This document shows positions 12,601 to 21,563 of a stretch of DNA of 64,000 nucleotides, in pieces (the stretch's first letter is position 1; every line of letters starts with the position of its first letter). This DNA comes from Camarhynchus parvulus. Its lineage: Eukaryota > Chordata > Aves > Passeriformes > Thraupidae. The DNA lies in the NCBI RefSeq assembly GCF_901933205.1, contig NW_022148259.1, positions 186,001 through 250,000 on the forward strand. The letters run 5' to 3'. The position numbers and the translations under genes were made by a program. The notes below the pieces were generated by a model. The model was not told the origin of the DNA and ran no database searches. It saw only the letters and a list, made by a program, of their open reading frames with translations.

Positions 12601-14851
12601 GTTCGGGGCGTTTTTGGGGATTTTTGGAATTTGTGGGGTTTTTTCAATGGGGGCTAATTTTTTGGGGTTTTATGGGGTTTTTATGGAATTTAGGATTTGG
12701 GGGGTTTTGGGGTTTTTGTGGGGTTTGGGGTTTTTTTGGGGGGTTGTGGTGATTTGGGGTTTTGGGATTTTTGGGGGGTTTTGGTGGGATTTTTGTGGGG
12801 TTTTTGTGGGATTCGGGTTTATGGGGCTTGAAGGGTTTGGGGTTTTTTGGGAGGTTTGGGGTTTTTTGGGAGGTTTGGGGTTTTTTTGGGAGGTTTGGGG
12901 TTTTTTGGGTGTTCGGTTTATTTTGGGAGGGTTTTTTTGGGGGGCGTTTTTTAGGGTTTGGGGTTTTTGGGATCGCTCGTTGTTTGGGATTTCTCATTTC
13001 TCCCAAATGTCCCAAAATGCCCCAAAATGCCCCAAAATGCCCCAAAATGCCCCAAAATGTCCCCAGGTGACCCCGCCCGGCCCCGCCCTCGGCAGCCTCG
13101 GCACCACAGGTGGGTCCGGGACCCAAAACCCCCAAAAAACCCCAAAAAATGGAGGGGGAGGGGGGGATTGGGGAAATTTTAATGGAATTTGGGGAATTTT
13201 AGAGGAATTCTGTAAATTTTAAGGAGATTTTGGGACTTTGGGGGGGGGGGATTTTGGGGTATTTTAACGGGATTGGGGGAATTTTAAGGGGAATTTTTGA
13301 TTTTTTAGGGGAATGTTGGGGTGTCTTAATGGAATTTGGGGCATTTAAAAGAGAATGCGAAGAATTTTAAGAGGATTTGGGGAATTTTAACCAAATTTGG
13401 AGAATTTAAACCAAATCTGGGGAATTTTAAGGGAATTTCAGGAATTTTGACGGGATTTATGGAATTTTCAGGGGAATTTAGGGGTATTTTAACCAAATCC
13501 GGGGTATCTTGAGAAGATTTGGGGACTTTTAAAGGGATTCGGGAATCTTAAGGGGAATGCAGGGGCGTTTGAACCAAATTTTGGGATTTTTAAGCAAATC
13601 TCGTAAATTTTAAGGGGAATTTTCGGGGGGATTTTGACCAAATTTGGGGGATTTGAAGCAGATTTCAGGAAATTTAAGGAAATTGCGGGAATTTTGAGGG
13701 GATTTTGGGAATTTTGAGGGGATTTGGGGGCTGACCCCTGACCCCGTGTCCCCGCCCCCCCCCAGTGACGTCACTGACCGCCCGCCCCGCCCCCCCGGAG
13801 GCCCCGCCCGGCTCCGCCCCCTCCCCCCTCGGCCTCGGCTCCGGGTGAGTGCGGGGGGAGGGGCCGGGGGGGGGGGAGGGGCGCGTGACCCCACGTGACC
13901 CCGCGGTGACCCCGCAGTGACCCCGCGGTGACCCCGCCCCCTTTGCTTTGCAGGGGGGCGGTGCTGGGGGGGCTGCTGGGCCCCGCCCCCATGGCGGCGA
14001 TCCAAGGTGGGTGATTGACAGGTGTGATTGACAGGTGTGATTGACAGCTGTGATTGACAGGTGTGATTGACAGGGATTGATTGACAGGGGTGATTGCCAG
14101 GGATTGATTGACAGCTGTGATTGACAGGTGTGATTGCCAGGGATTGATTGACAGCTGTGATTGACAGGTGTGATTGACAGGGATTGATTGATTGATAGGT
14201 GGGATTGTCAGCAGAGCATGATTGACAGCTGGGAGTGATTGACAGGTGTGAGTGACAGCTTTAATTGATTGATTGACGGCTGTGGGATTGATTGACAGGT
14301 GTGAGCGACTGACAGCCGTGAGACTGATTGACATGTGGGTTTTTGATTGATTGATTGATTGATTGATGGGTGGAATTGATTGACAGGTGTGGCATTGAGC
14401 GCTCGGAATGATTGACAGGTGAGATTGATTGACTGACAGTCGCGATTGATTGACAGCTGGGATTGACAGGTGTGATTGACAGCAGTGTGATGGATGATTG
14501 ACAGCTGTCAGCCCCTCCCCCCGCTCACGCTTTTGCCGCCCCTCCCCCTCCCCAGGAAAAACAAAAAAAAATCCCCAAAATTGGGGGAGGGGCCCCAAAG
14601 GGGAGGGGGGCGGGGCCTGGTGGGATCGGGGGCGGGGCCTGGTGGGATCGGGGGCGGGGCCTGGTGGGATCGGGGGCGGGGCCGGGTGGGATCGGGGGCG
14701 GGGCCGGGTGGGATCGGGGCGGGGTCTCGGTGGGGATTTCGGGCATTTGTGGGCGTGGCTTCTGACGCCCCTCCCCCCTCTCTCCGCAGCCTTGGCCGGC
14801 GCTGGCCCCGCCCCCCCGGCCCCTCCCCTCGCGGCCCCGCCCCTCCATTGA
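3671..14851 (+). CDS. POU2F2: POU2F2 (OCT2) POU-homeodomain transcription factor, internal and 3' exons
   Basis: Nuclear octamer-binding transcription factor. Exons read from splice sites and phase: 3671-3785, 4199-4290, 7153-7311, 8723-8847 (damaged), 9836-9975, 11664-11960, 13067-13109, 13766-13844, 13954-14006, 14790-14851 (stop TGA 14849-14851). The first two encode the Gln/Leu/Pro-rich activation region ([19 protein letters not shown], then NLFQLPQ, a POU2F2 hallmark rather than POU2F1). The third starts the POU-specific domain ([21 protein letters not shown] region). Exon 9836-9975 holds the linker and homeodomain start ([17 protein letters not shown]); exon 11664-11960 holds helix 3 ([15 protein letters not shown]). 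The tail is Pro/Ala-rich and ends [10 protein letters not shown], not the mammalian end. The basic arm before TSIETN reads GRPTRRP instead of GRRRKKR, as if two small indels compensated. N-terminal exons are not securely found. Identity is firm from homology; the exact C-terminal exons rest on splice phase. Confidence 0.85.
3786..5350 (+). repeat. GGGGGGATTTTGGGG then CCCCAAAAATACCCC arrays
   Basis: The intron after 3785 is G-rich (GGGGGATTTGGGG). The intron after 4290 switches at once to the complementary composition, about 1 kb of CCAAAAATACCCC units. Facing G-rich and C-rich arrays could pair in the transcript, with a single 92-base exon (4199-4290) in the loop. Confidence 0.8.
5375..7135 (+). 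repeat. CCCAATGGGATTTTTGGGG array (POU2F2 intron)
   Basis: About twenty-one copies of ATCCCAATGGGATTTTTGGG, spaced 40-90 bases apart by GGTTATTTGGGG-type filler. ATCCCAATGGGAT is a near-palindrome. The array ends about 15 bases before the exon acceptor at 7152. Confidence 0.85.
7312..7950 (+). other. G/T-rich intron with no further feature seen
   Basis: Irregular GGGGGTTTTTTGGGATTTTT sequence without a clear unit. No exon is recognised. Confidence 0.6.
7958..8722 (+). repeat. Array of eight partial copies of the POU-specific exon 5' edge
   Basis: Eight copies of cag/GGCGACGTTGGCCTGGCC (start of GDVGLAMGK plus acceptor) at about 7961, 8061, 8139, 8237, 8373, 8453, 8541 and 8634, before the real exon at 8723. 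Each is separated by GGGTTAATTTTGGGTTATTT filler, so the unit runs about 80-130 bases. Each copy keeps an AG acceptor. Confidence 0.85.
8723..8847 (+). pseudogene. POU2F2: Damaged POU-specific exon of POU2F2
   Basis: The exon has a good acceptor and a donor (GACGCAG before gtgggg). Its 5' end (TTGGCCTGGCCATGGGGAAG) matches GLAMGK and its 3' half reads [19 protein letters not shown] exactly as expected. The middle, which should encode LYGNDFSQTTISRFEALNL, is reduced to unrecognisable A-rich sequence. The exon is about 125 bases where the family has about 142, so the frame is broken. Either the assembly lost bases in a hard GC-rich stretch or this copy is really mutated; the flawless 3' half favours the first. 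Confidence 0.6.
8848..9835 (+). repeat. GATCAATA array with five copies of the next exon's 5' edge
   Basis: Tandem ATCAATGGG, ATCAATAGG and ACAATCAATA units. Embedded at about 9090, 9224, 9363, 9529 and 9665 are copies of cag/AGACGATGTCGG, the start of the homeodomain-linker exon at 9836. Two of them (9363, 9665) extend to GACTCGGCCCTGCCCAG. Confidence 0.85.
9976..10440 (+). repeat. Duplicated 3' edge of the homeodomain exon
   Basis: Bases 10166-10260 repeat the end of exon 9836-9975 (GAGACCAATGTCCGGTTC to CATTCCTGGCG) together with its donor and the following intron (gtgagaaatgaaccaaaatg). One unit only. The rest is CCCCAAAAATCC-type sequence. Confidence 0.8.
10441..11663 (+). repeat. Array with about six copies of the homeodomain helix exon 5' edge
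   Basis: Copies of cag/AACCAGAAGCCGACGTCG, start of NQKPTSEEI, lie at about 10453, 10612, 10788, 11158, 11325 and 11498, before the real exon at 11664. Spacing is about 160-190 bases. Filler is CCCATAATTTCCCC and TTTTCACATTTTTCACCC. Copies alternate between a long form (GGAGATCCTGGGGCA) and a short form (GGAGATCCCCAAACC). Confidence 0.85.
11830..11905 (+). repeat. POU2F2: In-frame coding repeat LPQNAPN in POU2F2
   Basis: Within exon 11664-11960, just after the homeodomain, 21-base units (CTGCCCCAAAATGCCCCAAA) encode about four copies of LPQNAPN or LPQNLPN. Mammalian POU2F2 has no such repeat at this point. Confidence 0.75.
11961..13050 (+). repeat. GGGGTTTTTTGGGGGGTTTG array
   Basis: POU2F2 intron of G and T only, with units such as GGGGTTTATGGGGTTTGGGG. 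It ends with CCCAAAATGC units against the acceptor at 13066. Potential G-quadruplex former. Confidence 0.75.
13120..13740 (+). repeat. GGGGAATTTTAACCAAATTT degenerate array
   Basis: POU2F2 intron with GGGAATTTTAAGGGGATTTG and AACCAAATTTGGGG units. No exon is seen. Confidence 0.65.
14007..14515 (+). repeat. TGATTGACAGGTG array in the last POU2F2 intron
   Basis: About nineteen exact copies of TGATTGACAG in 500 bases, usually as TGTGATTGACAGGTG or TGTGATTGACAGCTG, unit about 13 bases, more degenerate to the right. See the finding on PBX/MEIS sites. Confidence 0.85.
14600..14735 (+). repeat. Five tandem GGGGCGGGGCCTGGTGGGAT units
   Basis: A regular 24-base unit (GGATCGGGGGCGGGGCC[TG]GGTGG) repeated about five times, with GC-box (GGGGCGGGGC) cores, just upstream of the last POU2F2 exon. 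Confidence 0.75.
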
Positions 14852-15460
14852 GGGCGGGGCTCTGCTGGGTGGGGGAGGGGCGGGGACGGGAGGGGGAGGG
14901 GCCAGCCCGAGCCCCGCCCTCTTCCCCCTGCTGGGCCCCGCCCCTCCCCCGCCCTGCCCCTCCCCCACCTCCTCCTCCTGCCCCTCCCCCTCCTGCTCCT
15001 CCTGCAGCCCCTCCCCCTCCCCCTCCCCGCCCCTCCCCCACCCCCACCTGGGGGGCGGGGTCTGAACGGGGGGGGAGGGGCCCAAACCCCGCCCCCCTTT
15101 CCCCGCCCCTCCCCCCACCCACAGCTACGAACCAAAAACCGGCCCCGCCCCCGCCCGGAGTTAATTTATGTTAATTTATTTTAATTATTGCGGTGGGGGA
15201 GGGGCCAGGCCCCGCCCCCCCCTCCCCGGTCCCGCCCTTCCCCCACCCCCAGCTCAGCCCAAAGTTCGCAACGTCTGACCTCGCGGGGGGGGCAGGGGCG
15301 GGGAGGGGATTTTGGGGGGAATTGGGGCGGGTTTGGGAAAATTGGGGTGGGGGAGGGGCCGGCGAAGCCCCGCCCACCTTTGGCCACGCCCCCTCACCCC
15401 TCCCCCCACCCCGTTATTTATTGTCCTGTTTGGGGGGAGGGGCGTGGCTGAGGGGGGGAG
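14852..15460 (+). other. Probable POU2F2 3' untranslated region, GC-rich
   Basis: Follows the POU2F2 stop. Contains GGGGGAGGGGC and CCCCTCCCCCACC words and CCTCCTCCTGCCCCTCC runs near 14960-15020. No clear AATAAA is seen here, so the transcript may run on into the purine tract. Confidence 0.4.
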
Positions 15461-17900
15461 GGGAGGGGGGAAAATGGAGGAAAATGGGGAAAAAATGATG
15501 AAAAACGGGAAAAAATGAGGTAAAACTTGATGGAAATGGGAAAATAATGGGAAAAAATGAGGAAAGTGCGGGAGAATTGAGGAAAATGGGAAAAAAATGG
15601 GGGAATTTTGGTGGAAATTGGAAAAAATGAAGGAAAAAAATTGAGGGAAAATGGGAAAAATGGAGAAAAATGGGAAAAATGGAGAAAAAGGGGAAAAATG
15701 GAGGGAAATGGGAAAAAGATTGAAAGGAATGGGGAAATATTAAAGAAAATGGAAAAATGGGGGAAAATGGGAAAAAAACCCAAAGGAAATGGGGAAAAGT
15801 TGGAGAAAAGGGGAAAAAATTGGGGAAAAAGGGAAAAATGGAAGAGAGAAAATGAGGAAGAAAAAAAGGAAAAAAATGAAATTAAAGGAAAAGTTGAATG
15901 GGAAGGAAAAGGAGGAAAAAATGAAGGGAAAGAGAAAAAAAGGAGAAAAACGGAGCTGGAAGGAGAAAATGAGGAGAAAAAAGAAGAAAAAGGGAAAATG
16001 GGAAAACGTGGAAAAGGAAAGTCGGGAAAAAGAGGAAAAATGAAAAATGGGGAAAAAAGAAGAAAATTGGGAGAGAAAATTAAAAGGGGGAAAAAGGAGA
16101 AAAAAGAGGAAAAAAAAAGAAGAGAAATTGGGAAAGAAAAAAGAGAAAAAGGAGGAAAAAAGGAAAAAAGGAAAAAGGAAGAAAAGGAGGAAGAAAAGGA
16201 AAAAAAGAAGAAAAATTGGGGGAGAAAAGGAGGAAAAATTACGGGAAAAAAAGGGAAGAAAATTGGGAAAGAAGAAAGAGAAAAAGGAGGAAAAAGGAAA
16301 AAAGGAAAAAAAGAGAGAAAAGTGGAATTTTGAGAGAGAAAAAGAAGAAAAATGAGGAAAAATGGGGGAAAAAAGGCAAAAAAAAGAAGAAAAAAAGGAG
16401 AAATCGGGGAAAAAACGTCAGAAAAAAATCCCGAGTGAAAAATAAAAATTAAAAAAAGGAAAAAAACCAAAAAAAAGCAGAAAAAAGGGAAAAAAAGACC
16501 AAAAGCGCCGCCGGCCCCTCCCCCCGCAGTGCCTGAGCCGCCCCTCCCCCACAGCCGCAGATACCTCACGGGAGGAGCCCCAAAATGCCCGGAATTTGCC
16601 CCAAAACTGTGAAAAAATGGGAAATTCCCGGGCCTGGAATGTAGCCCCTCCCCCACGGGGGATTTTTGGGGTTTTTTGGGGGGTTTGGGGCGGAGAGAGA
16701 GGAAAAAAATGGGAAAAAAAAGGAGAAAAAATGGGGGAAAAAATGGAAATTTTGGGGTTGGAGGGGGGAGGGGAGAGCCCGATTTTTGGGGGGTTTTGGG
16801 GTTTTTGGTGGGGTTTTTATTTTTGAGTGTGGAAATGAGGAGGAAAGGAGGGAAAATGGGAAAAAATGGGGAAATTCCACGAATTGGAGGGGTTTGGAGG
16901 AGACCCCCGGTGATGGTGGAGAGGAAAAATGGGAAAAATGAGCAAAAATGGGAGAAAAGCAAAAAAAAAAAATGAGGAGGAAAAAGCCAAAAAAAGGGAA
17001 AAAGAAGGAAAATGTCAAAAAAATGATTAAAAAAGCTGAAAAAAGCCAAAAAAAAAGGAGCCAAAAAAGGTTAAAAAAGCCAAAAAAAAAAAAAGTGAAA
17101 TAAAGCCAAAAATGGAGATGGAAATGGAACGGATGGAAAATGGGGGAAAAGGAGGAAAAAGTGAGAAAAGAGAATGGAAATGGTGAAAAATGGGAAAATG
17201 GAGATGGAAAGAGGAAAATGAGGACAAAAATGGACAAAAAAGGAGAAAAATGGACAAAAACTGGTCAAGAATGATCAGAAAAGGAGAAAAATGGATTAAA
17301 ATGGTCAGAAAAGGAGAAAAATTGACAAGAAAAGTTGAAAAATGCACCAAAACTGACAAAAAAGGAGAAAAATGGATAAAAAATGGCAAGAAAAGGAGAA
17401 AAATGGACAAAAATTGTCAGGAAAGGACAAAAATGGATAAAACCCCGTCAAGAGTGGTCAGAAAAGGAGAAAAATGGACAAAAATGGACAGAAATGGTGC
17501 AAAAATGAGAAAAATGGAGAAAGAATGGACCAAAACGGCCAAAGTGGATAAAAAATGGACAAAAATGGTCAAAAGTGGCCAGAAAAGGACAAAAATCTGG
17601 CCAGAAATGGTCAGAAAAGACAAAAAGTGGCAAAAAATGGCCAGAAAAGGAGAAAAATGGACAAAAAATGGACGAAACCTGGTCAAGAACGGCCAGAAAA
17701 GGACAAAAAATGCCAGAAAATGCCAAAAAGTGGCAAAAAGGGGCAGGAAATGCCCCAAAAAGGCCAAAAATGCCAAAAAAGGGCGGAAAACGCCCCCAAA
17801 ATGCCAAAAACTGACACAAAAGAGGCGGAAAAGGCCAAAAGAAGCCAAACCTCAGCCAGGCAGCACCAAAAAGGCCCCAAATCGGCGTTTTTAGACCAAA
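15460..17900 (+). repeat. 2.4 kb purine-rich (A/G) strand
   Basis: Almost unbroken A/G sequence on the + strand (AAAATGGGGAAAAATG, AGGAAAAAGGAGAAA, later AAAAATGGACAAAAATGG). A GC-rich island at about 16505-16660 interrupts it. The long minus-strand frame through it (Phe/Ser/Pro only) is a composition artefact. Confidence 0.8.
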
Positions 17901-18039
17901 AATGGGGGGAGGGGCGGCGCCTCCCCCGCCCCTCCCCCCCGCCCGCAGCTGGAATGAACCAAAAAGGGCCCCAAAGGGGGGGGAGGGGCCCCAAATACCT
18001 CAGAACTGAAACCAAAAATTCGGGGGGAACCTCGGGGTG

Positions 18040-19660
18040 GGGGGGGGGTGGTGGCCGTGGAGGTCATGGTGGTCGTGGTGGTCCTGGTCATGGTCATGGT
18101 CATGGTGGTCATGGTCATGGTGGTCATCGTGTGGTCCTTTGGTCATGGTCATGGTCATGGTGGTCATGGTCATGGTGGTCATGTTCATGGTGGTCATCGT
18201 GATGGTGGCCATCATGGTCATCGTCATCGTGGTGACCATGGTGACCATGGTGGTCATGGTCATGGTCACGGTGGCCACCATGATGGTGGTGATGGTGGCC
18301 ATTTTGGCCTTCGTGGCCATGGTGACCATTGCCATGGTCGTGGTCATGGTGGTCATCTTCATGGTGGTCATTGACATGATGGGATGATGGTCATGGTCAT
18401 GGTCTTGGCCATGGTGGTCATCTTCATGGTGGCCATCATGGTCATCGTCATCGTGGTGACCATGTGACCATGGTGGTCATCATCACGGTGACGATGGTGA
18501 CCATGATGGTCATCATCATGGTGGTCATGGTGGTCATTGACGTGATGGGATGATGGTCATGGTCATGGTCATGGCCATGGTCATGGTGGCCATGGTGACC
18601 ATTGCCATGGTCATGGTGGTCATCATCATGGTGGTCATTGACGTGATGGGATGATGGTCATGGTCATGGCCATGGTGGTGGTCATCTTGATGGTGGCCAT
18701 ATGTGGTATGGTACCATGGTGATAATGGTGGTCATGGTGGTATGGTACCATGATGGTGGTGATGGTCATTTTGGTAAAAAAAAGATATCATGGTCATGGT
18801 CATGGTGGTCATCTTCATGGTGGCCATCATGGTCATCATCATCGTGGTGACCATGTGACCATGGTGGTCATCATCACGGTGGCCATGGTGGTCATCATCA
18901 TGGTGACCATGGTGGTCACTGACATGATGGGATGATGGTCATGGTCATGGCCATGGCCATGGTGGTCATCTTCATGGTGGCCATCATCGTGGTGGTCATG
19001 GTGACCATGGTGATAATGGTGATCATGGTCATGGTCACGGTGGCCACCATGGTGGTGATGATGGCCATCATCATGGTGCTCACGGTGGCCACAGTGACCA
19101 CGGTGGTCATTGTCATGGTGGCCATCATCGTGGTGACCATAGTGGTCATGGTGGTCACGGTCATGGCCTTGGTGGCCATTGTCATAGTCATGGTGACCAT
19201 CACCATTGTGGCCATGGGGCCATGGTGGTCATTGTGGTGGTCATGGTGGCCACCATCACGACGGTCCGTTTGGCCATTGTGATGGTTGTCATGGTGACCA
19301 TTGTCACGGCCACGCTCCTTGTCGTGGTGACCACCACCACTGGCGGCCATGAAGGCGGCCGTGGTGGTCCCGCTCATGGTCACGGTCGTGGTGACCGCGG
19401 TGACCACGGTGGCCGTGGTCATGGTTGTGGTCAGGCTGGCCACAGTGGACACTTCCCATGGTGGCCGTCACCACGATGATCGTGGTGGCCATGGTGGTCA
19501 TGGCGACCATGATGACCATGGCCATGGTCATGGTCCTGGTCTTGGTCATGGTGGCCATCATCATCCTCAAGGTGGCCATGGTGACATTTCCAACGCTCTT
19601 GGTGGCCTTCATCACCATCATGGCGGCCACCACCACCACCATCATCCTCACCACGGCGCC
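18040..19660 (+). repeat. ATGGTCATGGTGGTCATC array
   Basis: 1.6 kb of mixed GGTCATGGT, GTGACCATGGTG and GTCATCATCATGGTG units. Frames read HGHGGH or VMVMVV and are probably not coding. CCATGG and GACCATGGTG words recur on both strands, so hairpins are easy to form. Confidence 0.8.
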
Positions 19661-19669
19661 CGCCTTGTC

Positions 19670-20206
19670 CCCGCCCCCTCTGACGTCACCACCCCGGCCC
19701 CGTGACGTCACCGCCACGCCCAGTGACGTCACCACCCCCCCCCAAATCCTTTCCGATTCCTGCAGCCAAAGAGGCCCCGGGGTGGGGGCGGGGCTCCCCC
19801 TTTGCCCCTCCCCCCCCGGACAGAAAATACCTCAGAGACAACCAAAGACCCCTCCCCCACCCTGGGGGGGATCCCCGCCCCTCCCCCACCCCCGATTTGG
19901 GGGGAGGGGTCCCTTTAAAGAGGGGGGGGAGGGGCCCCAATTTTGGGGGCATTTTCCCCGATTTTGGAGCCGCCCCTCCCCCATTTTTTGGGGTTTTCTC
20001 CGTTTTTTGGGGGTGGGGGAGGGGAGGGATTTGAGGCCCCCCCCCCCACTTTGGGCTCCGCCCCCCCCCCCCCCTCTGCTGTTGGGGGAGGGGAGAAGCC
20101 AAAGACGCCCCTCCCCCCACCCCCGTTTTGTACGGGAACCGACCCAAAATCGGTTCAGAAAACCAAAAAAACCTCAAAAAAAAAACCCCAAAAAAGCAAA
20201 AAAAAC

Positions 20207-20247
<41 letters not shown>

Positions 20248-20760
20248 CCACGAAAAGACCAAAAAAGAAAAAACAAGGAGCAAAAACGACAAAAACCTCA
20301 AATCCCACCCCAGAAATCCGGGGAGGGAAAAAATGACAAAAAAACCAAAAAATTAAAAATGAATGACCAAAAAATAAAAATAAAGAAACAAAAATAAAGA
20401 TTTTCAAAAACCAAAGAAAAACAAAGAAAAAAAAAAAAAAAAAAAGCTGGAAAAGGCCAAAAAAAAAAGCAAAAAAAACCAAAAAAAAAGGGAATTTCTA
20501 TGGAAGCCCCGCCCCGCCCCACAGGGTCTATTTTTGTCACGTCTGGCCACGCCCCTTTTAAACCACGCCCCCTTTCATTTAACCCCTGCCCATCAATGTG
20601 GCCCCGCCCCTTTTGCCCTTAAATGGTCACTCTCAGCCCCGCCCATTTGAATTCATGGCCACGCCCCTTTTACCTCAAACAGCCCCTTGTGACCACGCCT
20701 CTTTCATCTAAGCCCCGCCCCTTTTAAGCCCCGCCCCCTCTCCTCATTGGTCGTTGTGGG
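19670..20760. other. GC-rich and poly-A filler between POU2F2 and ETHE1
   Basis: Three CRE octamers at 19680-19735, then GGGGGAGGGG blocks, then a run of about 30 A near 20214-20247 and a second A-rich run near 20425-20490. The 20495-20755 part repeats CCACGCCCC(T)TTTTAAACC with GC boxes. No gene is seen. Confidence 0.6.
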
Positions 20761-21004
20761 GTTTTGATTTTTGGGGGATTTCGTTGCCATTTTTGGGGGA
20801 TTTTTTTGGGGATTTTTTGGGGGTTTTTTGGTTTTTCGTCGTTGTTTTCATTTCGGGGTTTTTTTCCGTTGTTTTTTTTTTTTTTTCCCGTTTTTCCGCC
20901 TTTTCCGGCGTCGGACGCGGGAAAAATAATTAAAAAAAAAAAAGAAACAAAACAAAACAAAATTTTAATTTGTTTGTTCAAAGTCCCTCCCACCCCCCTT
21001 TGCA

Positions 21005-21375
21005 ATGATCGATGGAACCGTCCAGGCACCCCCAGAACCCCTCTTGGCCCTGACCTCCCCCAAAATCCATCTGGAACGGTTCAAACCCCCCCAAATCCCC
21101 TTTTGGAATAGTCCAGGGCCCCCCAGATTCGTCTTGGTACAGTCCGGGCCCCCCCAGATCCCTTTGGTACGACCCAAGCAGCCCCAGATCATTTTTGGAA
21201 TCGCCCACACCCCCCAAAATCTCTTTAGAATGGTCCAAAGCCCCCCAGATCCCCTTGTGGAATAGCCCAGACCCCCCTAAAATCCCTTTGGAATGGTCCA
21301 GGGTCCCCAAAATCCATTTAGAATCGTCCACACCCCCCCAAAATCCCTTTTGGGATGACCCAGAGCCCCGCCCAA
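21005..21375 (+). repeat. CCTTTTGGAATGGTCCAGGG array upstream of ETHE1
   Basis: About ten units of 34-37 bases (CCCCCCAAAATCCCTTTGGA then ATGGTCCAGG). It ends about 190 bases before the ETHE1 ATG, and GC-rich TTTAAAG-containing promoter sequence follows. Confidence 0.75.
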
Positions 21376-21563
21376 GCGTTGCCCCTTTAACGCGGTCCCC
21401 ACCTCCCCCCATTCCATTCAACTCCCATTGCCCTTTAAAGCCGCATCGCCGCTTTAAGCGCGGCCCCGCCCCCTTTCGCACCCATTTCCCTTTTAAGGCC
21501 TCCAAGCCCCGCCCCTTTTCCTCTTAAAGCGGCCGCGCCTTCCCGGTGGGCCCCACCGCCGCC

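Noticed and set aside
12000..13000. Telomere-like G/T repeats
   Set aside because: GGGGTTTT-type words occur, but not vertebrate TTAGGG in tandem; the block lies between two POU2F2 exons.
15418..17064. 548-codon Phe/Pro/Ser minus-strand frame
   Set aside because: It is the complement of the purine-rich tract; no domain, no splice context, no start signal.
18040..19650. HGHGGH or VMVMVV repeat proteins
   Set aside because: Several frames on both strands are equally open in the ATGGTCATGG array; there is no unique flanking coding sequence.
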